Under the pieces are notes generated by a model. That model saw only the letters and a program-made list of their open reading frames with translations. It was not told the origin of the DNA and made no database searches. DNA of 64,000 nucleotides from Euptelea pleiosperma (Eukaryota > Streptophyta > Magnoliopsida > Ranunculales > Eupteleaceae), in assembly GCA_035048495.1 (NCBI GenBank), contig CM068545.1, forward strand, positions 36,718,225 through 36,782,224. Reading direction: 5' to 3'. Positions 42,935 to 54,406 of this stretch are shown here, in pieces (the stretch's first letter is position 1; the number at the start of each line of letters is the position of its first letter). The position numbers were made by a program, and so were the translations under genes.

Positions 42935-43178
42935 TGCCTAATGACTGTGTGGATGTTCAACCCACATATTGGTAGATAAACACACTAAAAATCAGCTTGA
43001 TTGATGATTTCTAGCCATTGGATTTACTACTCAAAAAGCATGCTTGAATCCAATGGCTAGAATCAAATCCTAAAAGGTACTAAAATCTATGGCTAGAGAT
43101 GACCAATCAGGTTAGTTTTTGGTTTGTATGTACAACAAGGAGTGGGCTAAACATCCATGCGATTAGTGAACTGAGGCC
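42935..43178. mobile_element. MITE family F1 copy within the hAT-type element
   Basis: Arms gtgtggatgttcaacccaca and gggctaaacatccatgcgat, with aaaatcagcttgattgatga inside the left arm. Confidence 0.75.
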
Positions 43179-43250
43179 TTCTCTTACTTGAGCTGGGGCC
43201 TAAGGCGACCGCCTTACTGGCCTTATGGTTGAGCCGGCCCTGTCCATCGG

Positions 43251-43562
43251 GGTATGATCAACGGTGAGAGTGCGAAGGAGGAGATTCCTAGACGATGTCG
43301 ACAATGACGATGACGCAGAGGCCGCTATGGTGGAACCAGTTGAAGAGAGAGGTATATAGTGAGGCACAACGATGCCATTACTCTCTCTTTCTCGCTTTGG
43401 AACTCTCTATTGCTTACTTCGTGGCGGTGGAGTGCCCTCTCTTCTCTACTTCATCTTTCTCCCTAATTTCGCCCTTGAGGCTATGACACGCATATCAGAA
43501 ACTCAGGCGGATTTTTTACCATGCGGTGGAACTGTGTGTCGTAGCGCCGGAGTTTACGACCA
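43251..43562. other. Sequence between hAT-type element and LINE; no clear gene
   Basis: The duplication shows that 42129-42369 and 43251 onward were once joined. A minus-strand open frame (42374-42129, MDVDDNKLEAGPWSLIFKVH) ends at the insertion site, so it may be the remains of an exon. I do not recognise it. Confidence 0.35.
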
Positions 43563-44196
43563 CCAGTTGATGGGCCCCATCTTGTTGGACAAACTCCCCA
43601 ACAAAAACAATGCTTGTTCAACGCCATATCATTGACAAAGAGGCATGCCTTGCTTGCCGGCCCCAACAACACACCCGAAACGACTGATCACATATTCATG
43701 GAATGCCCCATGGCAGTGCACACTTGGAAGAGGATTCTTCCTTCTGTATCTCAAAGAAGACAAAATTATCCGAATCTCAAAGATTGGATTATATTTCTTC
43801 TCAACAAGGAGGCGAAAATTCAAGAAGGTCAAGAGATTGAGGACATAGTGTCAGTTCGTTCTATGGAGCATTTGGAAAGCAAGAAACAAACAAACATTCA
43901 GAAATCTCAGATTGGCCAGCCAAACAATAGCCAATGAGGCCAAGAGCTACATGAAGGCTTTTATGGAAGCAAGCATGGCCGTGACAACGTTAGAAGGAGC
44001 AGGTCTAGGCAGAGACGAATACACGAAGGAAAAAATTGAAAAAGCTATCAAATGGAAACCCCCCAAAGAGCCACGGATAAAGCTGAACTTTGATGGTTCT
44101 GTTATCCCAGAGACAGAACAAGCAGCCATTGGAGGGGTTTTAAGAAATGCAAGGCCAATGCATTTCAGCTTATTCGGCAAGACTTGGGAAAGCTAC
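43563..44196 (+). pseudogene. LINE relic part 1: zinc-binding RT end and RNase H start
   Basis: TPETTDHIFMECPMAVHTWK (about 43670-43735) is the zinc-binding region after the reverse transcriptase of plant LINEs. KLNFDGSVIPETEQAAIGGV (about 44080-44140) is the start of an RNase H domain with its first catalytic Asp. The frame is lost once near 43850. The gypsy element at 44197 cuts the RNase H; it resumes at 55349. Confidence 0.82.
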
Positions 44197-45212
44197 TGTG
44201 GGGGATAAAATCTGTTAACACGTGGACATATGCGATTGTGCCACGTGTCACATGCTTCGAATGACACGTGGTTAGCCGTAAACTGGGAATTGGAAAAACT
44301 TCACTGGGGACCTCGGATACCTCGGGCTCGTCGGATCTAAATGACAAATTGACCTCGGGTACCTCGGACAAGTCGGATCCAATGACAATTGAGCTCGGGT
44401 ACCTCGGACTAGTCGGATCCAATGACAATTGAGCTCGGGTACCTCGGGTACCTTGGATCCTGTTGCAATATGACCTCGGATACCTCGGGTACGTCGGGTA
44501 CCTCGGATCCTTTTGCGACATGACCTCGGGTACCTCGGACACCTCGGGCCAATGAATTCTGACCTCGGATCCTCGGGTGATATTTACTGATTTTGCCATT
44601 TGATCGTATTCACCTTATTCGGGATCCTCGGAAGTCTCGGATATGATATTCGGTAACCTCGGAGACCTCGGAATTACTTTTAGACTTGGAGAGTTATTAT
44701 TGAAAGATACATGGTGAATTCTTACTGGTTCATATAAAATATCTACATAAATATCTAGTTTTGAATACTATAAATAGCAGCATTTGCTACAGTTGTAGGG
44801 GACGCGATTTTGGAGATTGAAGCTTGATCATAAATTTTACTCAGAAGACTGACTTAAGCATCGGAGGCTCATTTGGTGGAGTTCCACCACATTGAGTTAT
44901 TTGCAGGATCATTCGGCGGTCTCGGAACCTCACTTCGGACTCCTCGAAATCTAATCTCGGACACCTCGGACTCCTCGGAATCTGATCTCGGACACCTCGG
45001 AATCTGACTTCGGACATCTCGGAATCTAATCTCAGACACCTTGGATACCTCGGAATCTGATCTCAGACACCTCGGATACCTCGGAACCTGACCTCGGATA
45101 CCTCGAAGTCTGACCTCGGATCTGTCTCGGGACCTCGGATCCAACAGCACAAAGGATATCAAGCCCGTGGAAAAAGCGCGTATTTTGGGGGTATGTGGAT
45201 TTATTCCCTACA
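44197..45212 (+). repeat. 5' LTR of the Tat-type element (1,016 bp)
   Basis: Starts TGTGGGGGATAAAATC and ends TTATTCCCTACA. G-boxes (CACGTG) occur near 44220, 44242 and 44264. Two dense blocks of ctcggata/ctcgggta motifs lie at about 44310-44670 and 44915-45145. A TATA-like tactataaatagcagc at about 44768 is a plausible promoter. Confidence 0.95.
44768..44783 (+). promoter_or_regulatory. Candidate TATA box of the Tat LTR
   Basis: tactataaatagcagc sits inside the LTR downstream of the G-boxes and the first ctcgg block. The same sequence occurs in the 3' LTR (about 54902). Not proven. Confidence 0.5.
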
Positions 45213-45216
45213 TCTT

Positions 45217-45235
45217 TTGGCGCCGTCTGTGGGAA
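45217..45235 (+). promoter_or_regulatory. Primer-binding site region of the Tat element
   Basis: ttggcgccgtctgtgggaa follows the 5' LTR after four bases, where the PBS must lie. The cognate tRNA is not named here because it was not checked. Confidence 0.75.
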
Positions 45236-45290
45236 TCTCGAAGAAGACTTATGCGCTCTCCAGAGCTTGATTAATTCAGACGGATTCAGA

Positions 45291-47414
45291 ATGCCTCCGC
45301 GAAGATTACTTGGGGCTTCTAAGGAAAAGGAAGTTGATGAGGACGTCAGGGCTCAGCCAGAGAATAGTGAGGCTGACGTCCCAGCCCAGACGGGTTTAGA
45401 GAGAATAGCTCAGATGCTAATGGCAGAAATGGCTGCCATGCGAGAAGACATGAAGGAGATCAGAAAAGAGAATGAAGCATTAAAGTTACAAGCCTCGGAA
45501 GGCTATCAGAGAGATTCAAGCGAAACTTATCACGAAGAAGAAGCTGGAAAGAAAGAATTAGAGATCAGCTCTAACAGGAGATAATCACATACACCTGGTC
45601 GTGAACCAGCAGACAAGATGGAAACTCAGCCAAACCCTGATCACTTAGTCACTGTGGAGAAAGTAACTGAGATGATCAGGAAAGATAGAGAGAGAAGGCC
45701 GGAACTGGGACAAAAATCGGCAGCTGGAGCATCCAGGGAAGCCCTGAGGATGTTGAGATCTTCGCCATTTTCTGAGGGGATCCTAAGATCGGAAATCCCA
45801 AAGAAATTTGTACAGCCAAAATTTGAGATGTTCGACGGATCATCAAATCTAGTAGAACACATGCTACACTATAAACAGCTCATGGTGCTCTGGGAGTCAC
45901 CAGTTTATGATGGATTAAGATGTCGACTTTTTCCTGCAAGTCTTAAAGGCCCGGCCCTAACTTGGTTTCACAACCTTGGTCCCGACTCCATACAAATCTT
46001 CGAAGATTTGGAAGATGCATTCGTACGGCACTATTATCACCAGAGAAAGCAGATGCTAAATGTAACATCTTTGCTAAGTGTTCGACAGACAGAAAATAAA
46101 TCTCTACAAGATTATCTTACTCGATTCAAGAAAGAGGTTACATTAGTAGACCAGATGGACGAGAAAATTGCCGCATATGCACTGCAGATCGAGGTTCTCG
46201 CAGGAAGTAGAGCTCACGAAACTCTGGTGATACGAAATTTCTCCCAACTAGAAGACGCTTATCTAGTTATCGAGGAACACATTCGAGTAGACGAATCAAT
46301 TCGGGCCAGGAATGAGGCCCAGAAGAGTCAAGTACAAGAAGTGAAGACTTCAGTAGGGAGAAGCAGTGAGAAACGAGGAGAAAAGAGAAGCAGTACCAAA
46401 TCTGCAAGAAAGGAGCCGGAAGAGAAGAAGAAGCAATTCCAGAATAGGAAATATACCCCCCTGACAGCATCTCTATCTGTAATTTTGGAGAGCATCAGGG
46501 GAAGATCCTTTTACAGACCCCCCAGAAGAACATATGAAGATCGACCAGAGAGACCATATTGTGCGTATCACAAGGCACGGGACCATGCAACTGATCAATG
46601 TTACGCATTGCAGGGATTTATCCAAGATCTAGTTGATAGAGGAAAAATACCGCAATTCGTGGTCCAAACAGGGGTCAGAGAAGAGGTTGTCAAAGAACAA
46701 CCAAAGAAAGCTCCATCAGATAAAGAAGGGCCACCAAAAACTATCATCCACGTGATATATGGTGGACCATCAGAAACCAACAGTGCTCATCGGGATAAAG
46801 TCCGGCGAACCATGAGCATGCAAAAAGTAATGGAAGTCTCAACCGAACCTAGACCAGTTGAGGGTTCATTGATAAAGGGGGTCGATCACAGCAGGGCAGT
46901 TTGGTTTTCTGATAAAGACCTGGAGAAGGTTTCGGCACCGCACAATGATGCCTTGGTAATTTCCTTAGCAGTTGGAAATTTCTCGGTTAAAAGAATCCTC
47001 ATCGATTGCGGAAGTTCAGTGGAGATTTTGTTCAAATCTGCATTCGATAATATGGGCATTAGCTTAGCCGCTCTAGAACCTTCAAGAGCAGCTATATATG
47101 GATTCAATGGAGCTGCCTCAGAACCTTTGGGAGAAATTGTCTTACCTGTGACAGCAGGACCAATCACAGTAATGACAAGATTCTTGGTAGTAGATGTCAG
47201 ATCATCGTATAACATCATCTTGGGCAGGCGATGGATGCATAGCATGAAAGCGGTACCATCTACTTACTATCAGACAATCAGATTCCCTACTTCTCAGGGA
47301 CTGTTTGAAATACGCGGAGATCAGAGTGCAACTCAGAAATGCCAAACAGCCATGACAAAGGGACTGTCAAACCCTAGAGAAAACCCTGAGGAAATTGGGA
47401 CGTCTGACAAATAG
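45291..47414 (+). pseudogene. Tat-type gag and protease
   Basis: One frame from ATG 45291 (MPPRRLLGASKEKEVDED) with an in-frame TAA at 45582-45584, then open from METQPNPDH (45618) to a TAG at 47412-47414. A coiled-coil N-part (MLMAEMAAMREDMKEIRKEN) precedes the gag core (KFVQPKFEMFDGSSNLVEHM, LKGPALTWFHNLGPDSI, ENKSLQDYLTRFKKE). A knuckle-like segment reads YCAYHKARDHATDQC. The protease has IDCGSSVEILF where most members have D-T/N-G; the catalytic Asp is present. It ends with a YNIILGRRWM segment. The next residues after the TAG continue in frame into RT. Confidence 0.9.
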
Positions 47415-48686
47415 CAATTACAGGCGATTTCGCTCCAGGGTGAGAGTGAGAAAAGAACAAGAACCATTGAGGAAATAGAGCCAATAGAGCTCGGGCTGGA
47501 AGGAGAAAAGAAAATCACGTATGTTGGCGCTGGCTTGAGTCAAGACGAAAGAGGATTAATAGTAAAATTCTTGAAAGAAAATACTGACGTATTTGCCTGG
47601 TCAATGAAGGATATGCCAAGGATTGATCCAAGCATTGTAAGTCACCAACTGAACATAAAGCATGGGTCAGAATCAGTAAAGCAGAGATTAAGGCGCATCT
47701 CCCCAAAGGTGGCCCAGGCAGTTTCCGAAGAGGTCAACCGACTTTTTGAAGTCGGAATTATTGAAGAAATAAAATGCACAGAATGGATCGCCAACATAGT
47801 AGCAGTCCCAAAGAAGAATGGGAAGGTTCGAGTCTGCATTGACTTCACCGATTTGAATAAAGTCTGCCCTAAAGACAGTTACATCATGCCCCGGATAGAC
47901 GAACTAATTAACAGGATAGCTGGATTTGAACTTCTGTCATTTATGGATGGTTATTCAGGGTACAATCAGATTTTGATGCACGAATCGGATAAAGAAAAAA
48001 CCGCATTTTATACAGACCGAGGCACATTCTGCTTCAAACGGATGCCCTTTGGCCTAAAAAATGCGGGTGCTACATACCAACGCCTGGTAGAGAATATGTT
48101 CAGGGACAAACTCGGAAAAACAATGGAGGTCTATATCGATGACATGCTAGTAAAAAGCAAGATTCGAGAAGATCACTTAAGGGATTTAGAATCAACCTTT
48201 CAAGTATTGAGAAAGTATAAAATGAAGCTAAATCCCGAGAAATGCACGTTTGGAGTATCATCGGGCAAGTTCCTTGGACACCTTGTCACCAGGAGAGGTA
48301 TAGAAGCCAATCCCGATCAAATCCAAGCTTTGCAAGAAATGCCATCTCCATGCAGTAAGAAACAAGTTCAGAAGTTAACTGGAATGATTGCAGCCTTGAA
48401 TCGATTCATCTCTAAGTCCTCGGATCGATGTCAACCTTTATTCCAGTTACTGAAAAAGCACGCCAAATTCGAATGGAAAGATGAATGTGAGCAAGCTTTT
48501 CAGAATTTGAAAGAGTATCTCGGACAGCCTCCCATCTTATCAAAACCAGAAGCAGAAGAACCTTTGTTACTATATCTCTCAGTCTCAAAATTTGCAGTAA
48601 GTTCAGTACTAATCCAAGACAGAGACGGGGCAGAGAGGCTGGTTTACTTTCTCAGTAAAACACTATTGGATGCCGAAACTCGCTAA
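47415..48686 (+). pseudogene. Tat-type reverse transcriptase
   Basis: The same frame as gag continues after the TAG. RT motifs: IVAVPKKNGKVRVCIDFTDL, LSFMDGYSGYNQILM, RMPFGLKNAGATYQRLV and the catalytic YIDDMLVKS (about 48140). The connection/RNase H start LLLYLSVSKFAVSSVLIQD follows. A frameshift at about 48683-48690 ends the frame; the matching RNase H text goes on in another frame from about 48692. Confidence 0.93.
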
Positions 48687-50698
48687 GCAGGATTGAAAAA
48701 GCAGGATTGGCTCTAATGTTTTCGGCTCAGAGGTTAAGACCTTATTTCCAAGCTCATCCAATAATTGTTATCACAAATCTCCCTCTCAAGAACATCCTGA
48801 CAAAGTTTGAAAAATCTGGTCGTATGGAAAAATGGGCAGTAGCTTTGGGTCAATACGACATCACTTACAGACCTAGAACAGCCGAGAAGGGACAGACAGT
48901 CGTCGATTTTCTAGTAGATTTTTCGATAGAAGATCCATTTTGGGAAGAAGAACCAGAACCCATTATAACTGAAGAAGAATCAGAAGGACCTTTAGATATA
49001 TGGGATAAAAAGAGCGGATGGAGGCTCTTCATCGATGGGTCAGCCAGCAGCACAGGAGCAGGAATAGGTGTCATTTTGGTTACACCCAATAACACAAGAC
49101 TGGAACTAGCAATAAGACTTGGTTTTCTGGCCTCGAACAATGAAGCAAAATATGAAGCACTTCTGGCAGGATTGAGAATGGCAGAGAATCTAGAGATACA
49201 AGAACTAAAAGTCTTCAGTGACTCACAGCTAGTTGTAAATCAGGTAAACGGAGAATTTTCGGCAAAAAATGAACAGATGGCAAAATACATGGAGGTAGCT
49301 TTACTGGCAATGAGAAAATTCAAAAATGCAAAACTGTTTCACATAAACAGAGGAGAGAATCGCCATGCAGACGCCTTGGCCTATGTAGCAGCGATGCTAG
49401 GAGAAACCGAGAGAAGATCTATCTCAATAGAGTTTTTAGCCATCCCGAGCATATCATTCGTGGAAGAATGTTCTCAGACAGAAGAAGATAATACCTGGAT
49501 GACACCAATTATAAGATTTATAAGAGATGGAATCCGAGATCCAGACAAGAAAGTGGCAAGACGAATTGAAGAAAGGGCCAAGCGATATAGTTTACTTGGG
49601 GGCGAGCTATACCGAAAATCAGCAGGGGGACCATGGTTGAAATGTGTTACCCTTTCAGAAGCTCAACAGATCATGGCCGAAATTCATGAAGGAGAATGTG
49701 GAAATCATTCAGGAGGAAGATCTTTAGCCCATAAAGCTTGGACTCAAGAATACTATTGGCCTTACATGCAAGAGGATGCAAAGAAATATGCAAAGAAGTG
49801 CGAAAAATGCCAGAAACATGCACGAACAATCCATGCTCCTATTGGGGAATTACACTTAGTAGCTAGCCCATGGCCGTTTGCACTATGGGGCCTTGACGTA
49901 GTTGGACCTCTTCCTATGGCCCCAGGAAAGAAACAATACATGTTAGTTGCTACCAATTATTTCACAAAATGGGTAGAGGCAGTGGCTTTACAACAAGTTC
50001 GAGAAGAAGAAGTGGAAAAATTTTTGTGGGAGAAGATCGTCACGAGGTTTGGCCTCCCTTATGCTTTTATCTCAGATAATGGGGCACAGTTTCGAGGCAG
50101 TAAAATCACTTATTTTTGCGAAAAATTCGGGATAAAACAATTGTTCTCCGCTCCCATGTACCCCCAAGGTAATGGACAAGCTGAAGCAACCAACAAGGTG
50201 ATTTTAGAAAACTTGAAGAAAAGACTCGAAAAAGCCAAAGGGAAATTGGCAGAATTACTAAATGGTGTTTTATGGGCTTATCGGACTACGCCCAGAAGAT
50301 CAACGGGAGATTCGCCATTTGCCCTAGCATTTGGGATGGAGGCAGTTATACCAGCAGAAATGGTAGTAGCGACAACTCATCACAAAGCTGTGGAAGAAGG
50401 TTCTGGATTCAAAACTCAGGTTTTCGATGTTGATATGGCAGAAGAACGAAGAGAGCAAGCTCGAGTCCGAATAGAAGATTATCATCGAAAACTAAGAAAA
50501 TAGTATCAAAAGAAAGTCAAAGAAAGGAATTTCCAAGAAGGAGACCTAGTACTGAGAAAAGTATTCCAGAATACAAGAGAAGTAAATGTGGAAAAACTAG
50601 CAACCAATTGGGAAGGACCGTATTTGATTCAGAAGGTTGGTCAAGCCGGAAGCTATCACCTGGAAACTATGGAGGGAAAGTACATAGAAAAACCCTAG
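48687..50698 (+). pseudogene. Tat-type RNase H, second (archaeal-type) RNase H and integrase
   Basis: First the end of the regular RNase H (KWAVALGQYDITYRPR). Then a second RNase H of archaeal type with WRLFIDGSASSTGAGIGVIL, ASNNEAKYEALLAGL and VFSDSQLVVNQVNGEF, a mark of Tat elements. The integrase follows: zinc part CGNHSGGRSLAHKAW...CEKCQKH, core LDVVGPLPMAPGKKQY, FISDNGAQFRGSKIT and QGNGQAEATNKVILENLK. An in-frame TAG at 50501-50503 precedes the integrase C-terminal part (NFQEGDLVLRKV, NWEGPYLIQKV), which ends at 50698. Confidence 0.93.
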
Positions 50699-50821
50699 AA
50701 TGTAATGAATTTGAAGAAATTTTATCAATGAGATATTAGTTACGACCAGATTGTAAAGAGATTGTTTATCAGTAAAGATGGGATACTTTTGAAATTTGTC
50801 AGTACAAAGTTCTTGGACCCC

Positions 50822-51430
50822 TTCAGAAATGGAGTCGGATTCAGATTGAAGTTCCCGGTCCACTTCAGAAATGGAGTCGGATCCGGATTGAAGTTCCTGG
50901 TCCACTTTAGAAATGGAGTCGGATCCGAATTTGAAGTACTGATCCACTTCAGAAATGGAGTCGGATTCAGATTGAAGTTCCCGGTCCACTTCAGAAATGG
51001 AGTCGGATCCGGATTGAAGTTCCTAGTCCACTTCAGAAATGGAGTCGGATTAGGATTTGAAGTACTGATCCACTTCAGAAATGGAGTCGGATTCAGATTG
51101 AAGTTCCCGGTCCACTTCAGAAATGGAGTCGGAACTGGATTGAAGTTCTCGGTACACTTCAGAAATGGAGTCGGATCCGGATTTGAAGTTCCTGGTCCAC
51201 TTCAGAAATGGAGTCGGATTCGGATTTAAAGTACTGATCCACTTCAGAAATGGAGTTGGATCCAGATTGAAGTTCCTGATCCACTTCAAAAATGGAGTCG
51301 GATTAGGATTGAAGTTCCCAATCCACTTCAGAAATGGAGTCGGATTCGGATTGAAGTTTCCGGTCCACTTCAGAAATGGCGCTAGGATTAGGATTGAAGT
51401 TCCGTTTAGAAATGAAGTCGGATTCGGATT
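50822..51430 (+). repeat. 42-bp minisatellite, about 14 copies, in the Tat element
   Basis: The unit starts ttcagaaatggagtcggatt and continues cagattgaagttcccggtccac. Starts at 50822, 50864, 50906, 50948 and 50990 show a period of exactly 42. Variants alternate (ttcagattgaag / tccggattgaag / ttcggatttgaag). The period is a multiple of three and the array is open in several frames on both strands. It lies between integrase and the end of the antisense gene. Confidence 0.95.
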
Positions 51431-51645
51431 GATTCTTGGTCAAAGTCGCGTTTGAAGTTATAAATACGAGCTTTGTAATTACTAAATAGCAAGTCGGATT
51501 CAATTTTACTATGCGAAAAATAAATGGCAAATGAAGCATTGTAACAGCATTATATTTGAAGTTAAAAAGAAAGAAAATTCAAGGGGAAAAGGTAGAAACT
51601 TACCTCCCCAAAATATCTTAATTACAAAGTGCAAAAATCAAAAGA

Positions 51646-53881
51646 TTATTTCTTCTCGGAGTCGGGTAATTCTCCCTCCTCAGGGTTTTTCTCGGCCTCC
51701 GCTTCATCCTCGTCGGGAAGATCATACTTGTATACTATTTCTTGTAGACGATCTCGCTCAGCACGTAGACGATCAACCCTTTTATGAACAGGGGCAAGTA
51801 GATCTTGGACTTCATTCTGGTATTTAGCCGCGAGAGCAGCATCCAGAGCCTCATTTTCAGCTTCAAACTTCGCCTCTTTCTCGGCCATCATCTTCTCCAG
51901 CATCCGACGTGCCGACTCGGATTCTGCCAAAGCCTGACGAAGACGGGTAGCTTCACTCTCGGATGTCTTGGCAGCAGCTTGAGCTTTCCCCGCCTCGTCC
52001 TTAGCTTTGGAAACTTGACCTTGCAGGGTCCGATTCCGGGCTTGGGTGGCGTGCAGATCATTCTCGGACGCTTTGAGCTTGTTGTTTAGCTTGGCTACCA
52101 ACGAATGCACCGAGTTTATACTCTGCAACCAACCAAATTACAAGCATGTTATACAGAGGATGGGCGAAACAAATGTAAATATGTACAAACAAATTTTGGA
52201 ACTTACGGAGAAAGTTGACGTATAGTATGAGCCGAGAAGAGATTCCTCATTTTGCCAATTATAATGTTCTATGTCAGCAGGGAGTCGGATCTGCTCCACA
52301 ATTGCAGAAGCCACCGAGGCATTCTTTACGGCGCTATCGCCGAGAACAACAGATTTACCCGACTTCAGTACTGGTCGGGGCCAGAAGACATCCGAAGGTT
52401 TGGGAACAGGACCTTTATGCTGATGGACCTGTTCGTGACGCCCTTCCTTCTGAGCAACTTTCCCAGGCTCATGCTGGGATCTGGAAGGCTGGCCTTGGGA
52501 TTTTTCAGTTTCATGGGGCAGAGACGCCGACTCAGGAACATCTGCACCCGGAAGAATAATAATGGGAGGTGCAGAGTTCAGAGGTGCCTCATCATTAACG
52601 GTAGCCGAGGCGCTTTGGCTGGATTGACCAGCTTCCCTACTCTTTGTAGCAGGCTTCTTGGCGACCCGGGGCAAACCCTGCCCAGAACTCTTCCTTTTCT
52701 GACGAATGGGAGAGTCGGCTCCAACATCCGCTTGAAGACGTCCCATGTCCCGAGATCTGGTTCGGTAAGATCTCCCGAGAGACTGTGCGATTTCAAGAAA
52801 AGGGTCAAAAGATGAAGATGAAGAGCTGGACTCAGAAGAAAGAGTAACCGAACTCGAATCGGACGAGATAGGAATATAATAAGAAATTGGATCAACGTCA
52901 ACTACCTCGGACTCCGTGGCTTCAGAGTCGGCACGAACTGGGTATCCGAAGATGAGACCTGAGGTTTTAACCTCTTAGCTTTTCTCTTCGATTGACGAGG
53001 TTCGGCTGGATCAGTAGAGAATCCGAGAGGAAGTTTTCGAAGAAACTCTTCCTCGGGTATTGTCTGGCTCAACTCCTCGGACATCGGATCGACACAAGTC
53101 CGAGAATAGCCGAGAGCGTTGAGACCAACTAAACGTTGATAGACAAGGGAAGGAAGTCGACGCAGGTGGAAGCAGAGAGGAAGCGTATCCTCGGGAAAGG
53201 CAAAAGAACTATCTGTATTCACATCTGCAAAACAGTAGGAAGAAATTAGACTTGTTGAAACAAAAAAAAAAAATAGTGATTTATTTTTTGAAAAATACCC
53301 GGGTACCTTCAAAATTAAAACTTTTATACAGGAGACCTGGGGCGTCATCCTCCGATCCTCTCTCCCAATCCCCTGATAAGAACACAGGGTAGCATTGCCA
53401 CGATTTATCGCAATCCTGGATCCTCTCTAGGATTGGGAGTCTTCGGGTCCGGGTTGCCAAGAAGTAGAAAGTTATATCTGAATTCTCCCCCCACTCCTTG
53501 GGAACCTTTTTAAGGAAATGTTGTCGGCGAACATCTTCAAGGGAAGGACCTCGGCCCCATATGTCCCTAATACGTTCAAACGAACGTACCATACGCCAAA
53601 AATTGGCATTTACCTGACCCGGAGCAACTTTATAGAAATTTAGTAGCTCTCGGGCGAAGGGAGTAAGCGGAAGGGGAATACCCGAGAGAAGTTGTCTGAC
53701 TGTTAAACATGTTACATTCGGATTCGACAGCGAATGATGGGAATAGAAGGGAGTTGGGCATATGCTCAAGTTCAATTGACTCGGGTATATGGTATTTAGC
53801 TCGGATCTCATCTAGATCTGGACGAGGCCAAGTTTGGGGATCAGCGTGTTTTAAAACGGATTTTAATGATTCTTTTGACAT
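51646..53881 (-). pseudogene. Spliced antisense gene of the Tat element ('putative gypsy type transposon' protein)
   Basis: Exons 53881-53307, 53224-52207 and 52121-51646, with GT-AG joints. Exon 1 starts MSKESLKSVLKHADPQTW and carries VRQLLSGIPLPLTPFARELL and KVAPGQVNANFWRMVRSFER. This matches the Pfam family named putative gypsy type transposon, an antisense ORF known from Tat elements. Exon 2 is Ser-rich with a basic segment. Exon 3 is a coiled coil (LVAKLNNKLKASENDLHATQ onward) with an acidic end. Frame changes near 53755 and 52940 show it is damaged. Its role in the element is not known. Confidence 0.78.
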
Positions 53882-54189
53882 TTTTTAGGAGACCGATGAC
53901 ATCGAATTTACTAAAAAAAGAAGCTTACCTACGAGAGCCGAGAGCTCCGAGAAGTATTAGACAATGGAGCCGAGAAGGCCGAGGATTGAAGCAGAGAGGA
54001 CCGAGAAAGGTAGCCGAAGGTGCCGAGGTATGTGAAGAAAGGAAGCCGAGAGAGCCGAGGTTTCCGAGAAAGAGAGATTACAGAAACTAAAATCCAAAAG
54101 ATGAAAAATGAGACGAGAGCAACCTATTTATACCCACGAGGGTAATGATTACACTAACAAGAAATGGGTACGGACCAATGGCAGATCGA

Positions 54190-54406
54190 CACGTGGCGAG
54201 CATTAAATGCTGCGCAGAGGAGCCGAAGAGACGCAGAAATATCCCACGCGTCACATTCTTGGTGGTGACACGTGTCGTCGCACGTGCTGTACACACGTGC
54301 GGGGGACACGTGTCACCTCCAAGAAGGGCGATTGTGGGGGATAAAATCTGTTGACACGTGGACATATGCGATTGTGCCATGTGTCACATGCTTCGAATGA
54401 CACGTG
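54190..54406. promoter_or_regulatory. G-box (CACGTG) cluster upstream of the antisense gene and into the 3' LTR
   Basis: CACGTG occurs at 54190, 54269, 54281, 54294, 54307, 54355 and 54401: seven in about 215 bp. Several read gacacgtgtc, like ABA- and light-response elements bound by bZIP or bHLH factors. The cluster lies 310-520 bp upstream of the antisense ATG (53881), so it may drive that gene. Confidence 0.6.

Larger units (their letters stand above)
42378..43242. mobile_element. hAT-type non-autonomous element (865 bp) with exact 8-bp duplication
   Basis: It begins CAGGGCCG and ends CGGCCCTG. TCCATCGG flanks both sides (42370-42377 and 43243-43250). Next to the ends are ttgaggcctaaggcgaaaac and ggggcctaaggcgaccgcct. 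It has no transposase. Inside it carries two smaller palindromic MITEs (families F2 and F1). Confidence 0.92.

Noticed and set aside
45641..49956. Several 60-120-codon minus frames under gag-pol
   Set aside because: All lie opposite recognised retrotransposon domains and show no motif.
50762..51229. 155-codon plus frame over the minisatellite
   Set aside because: It is open only because the 42-bp repeat lacks stops; open frames also exist on the minus strand over the same array.
52252..52815. 187-codon plus frame in the Tat element
   Set aside because: It is a shadow of antisense exon 2. The minus strand has matching splice sites and family motifs; the plus frame has none.
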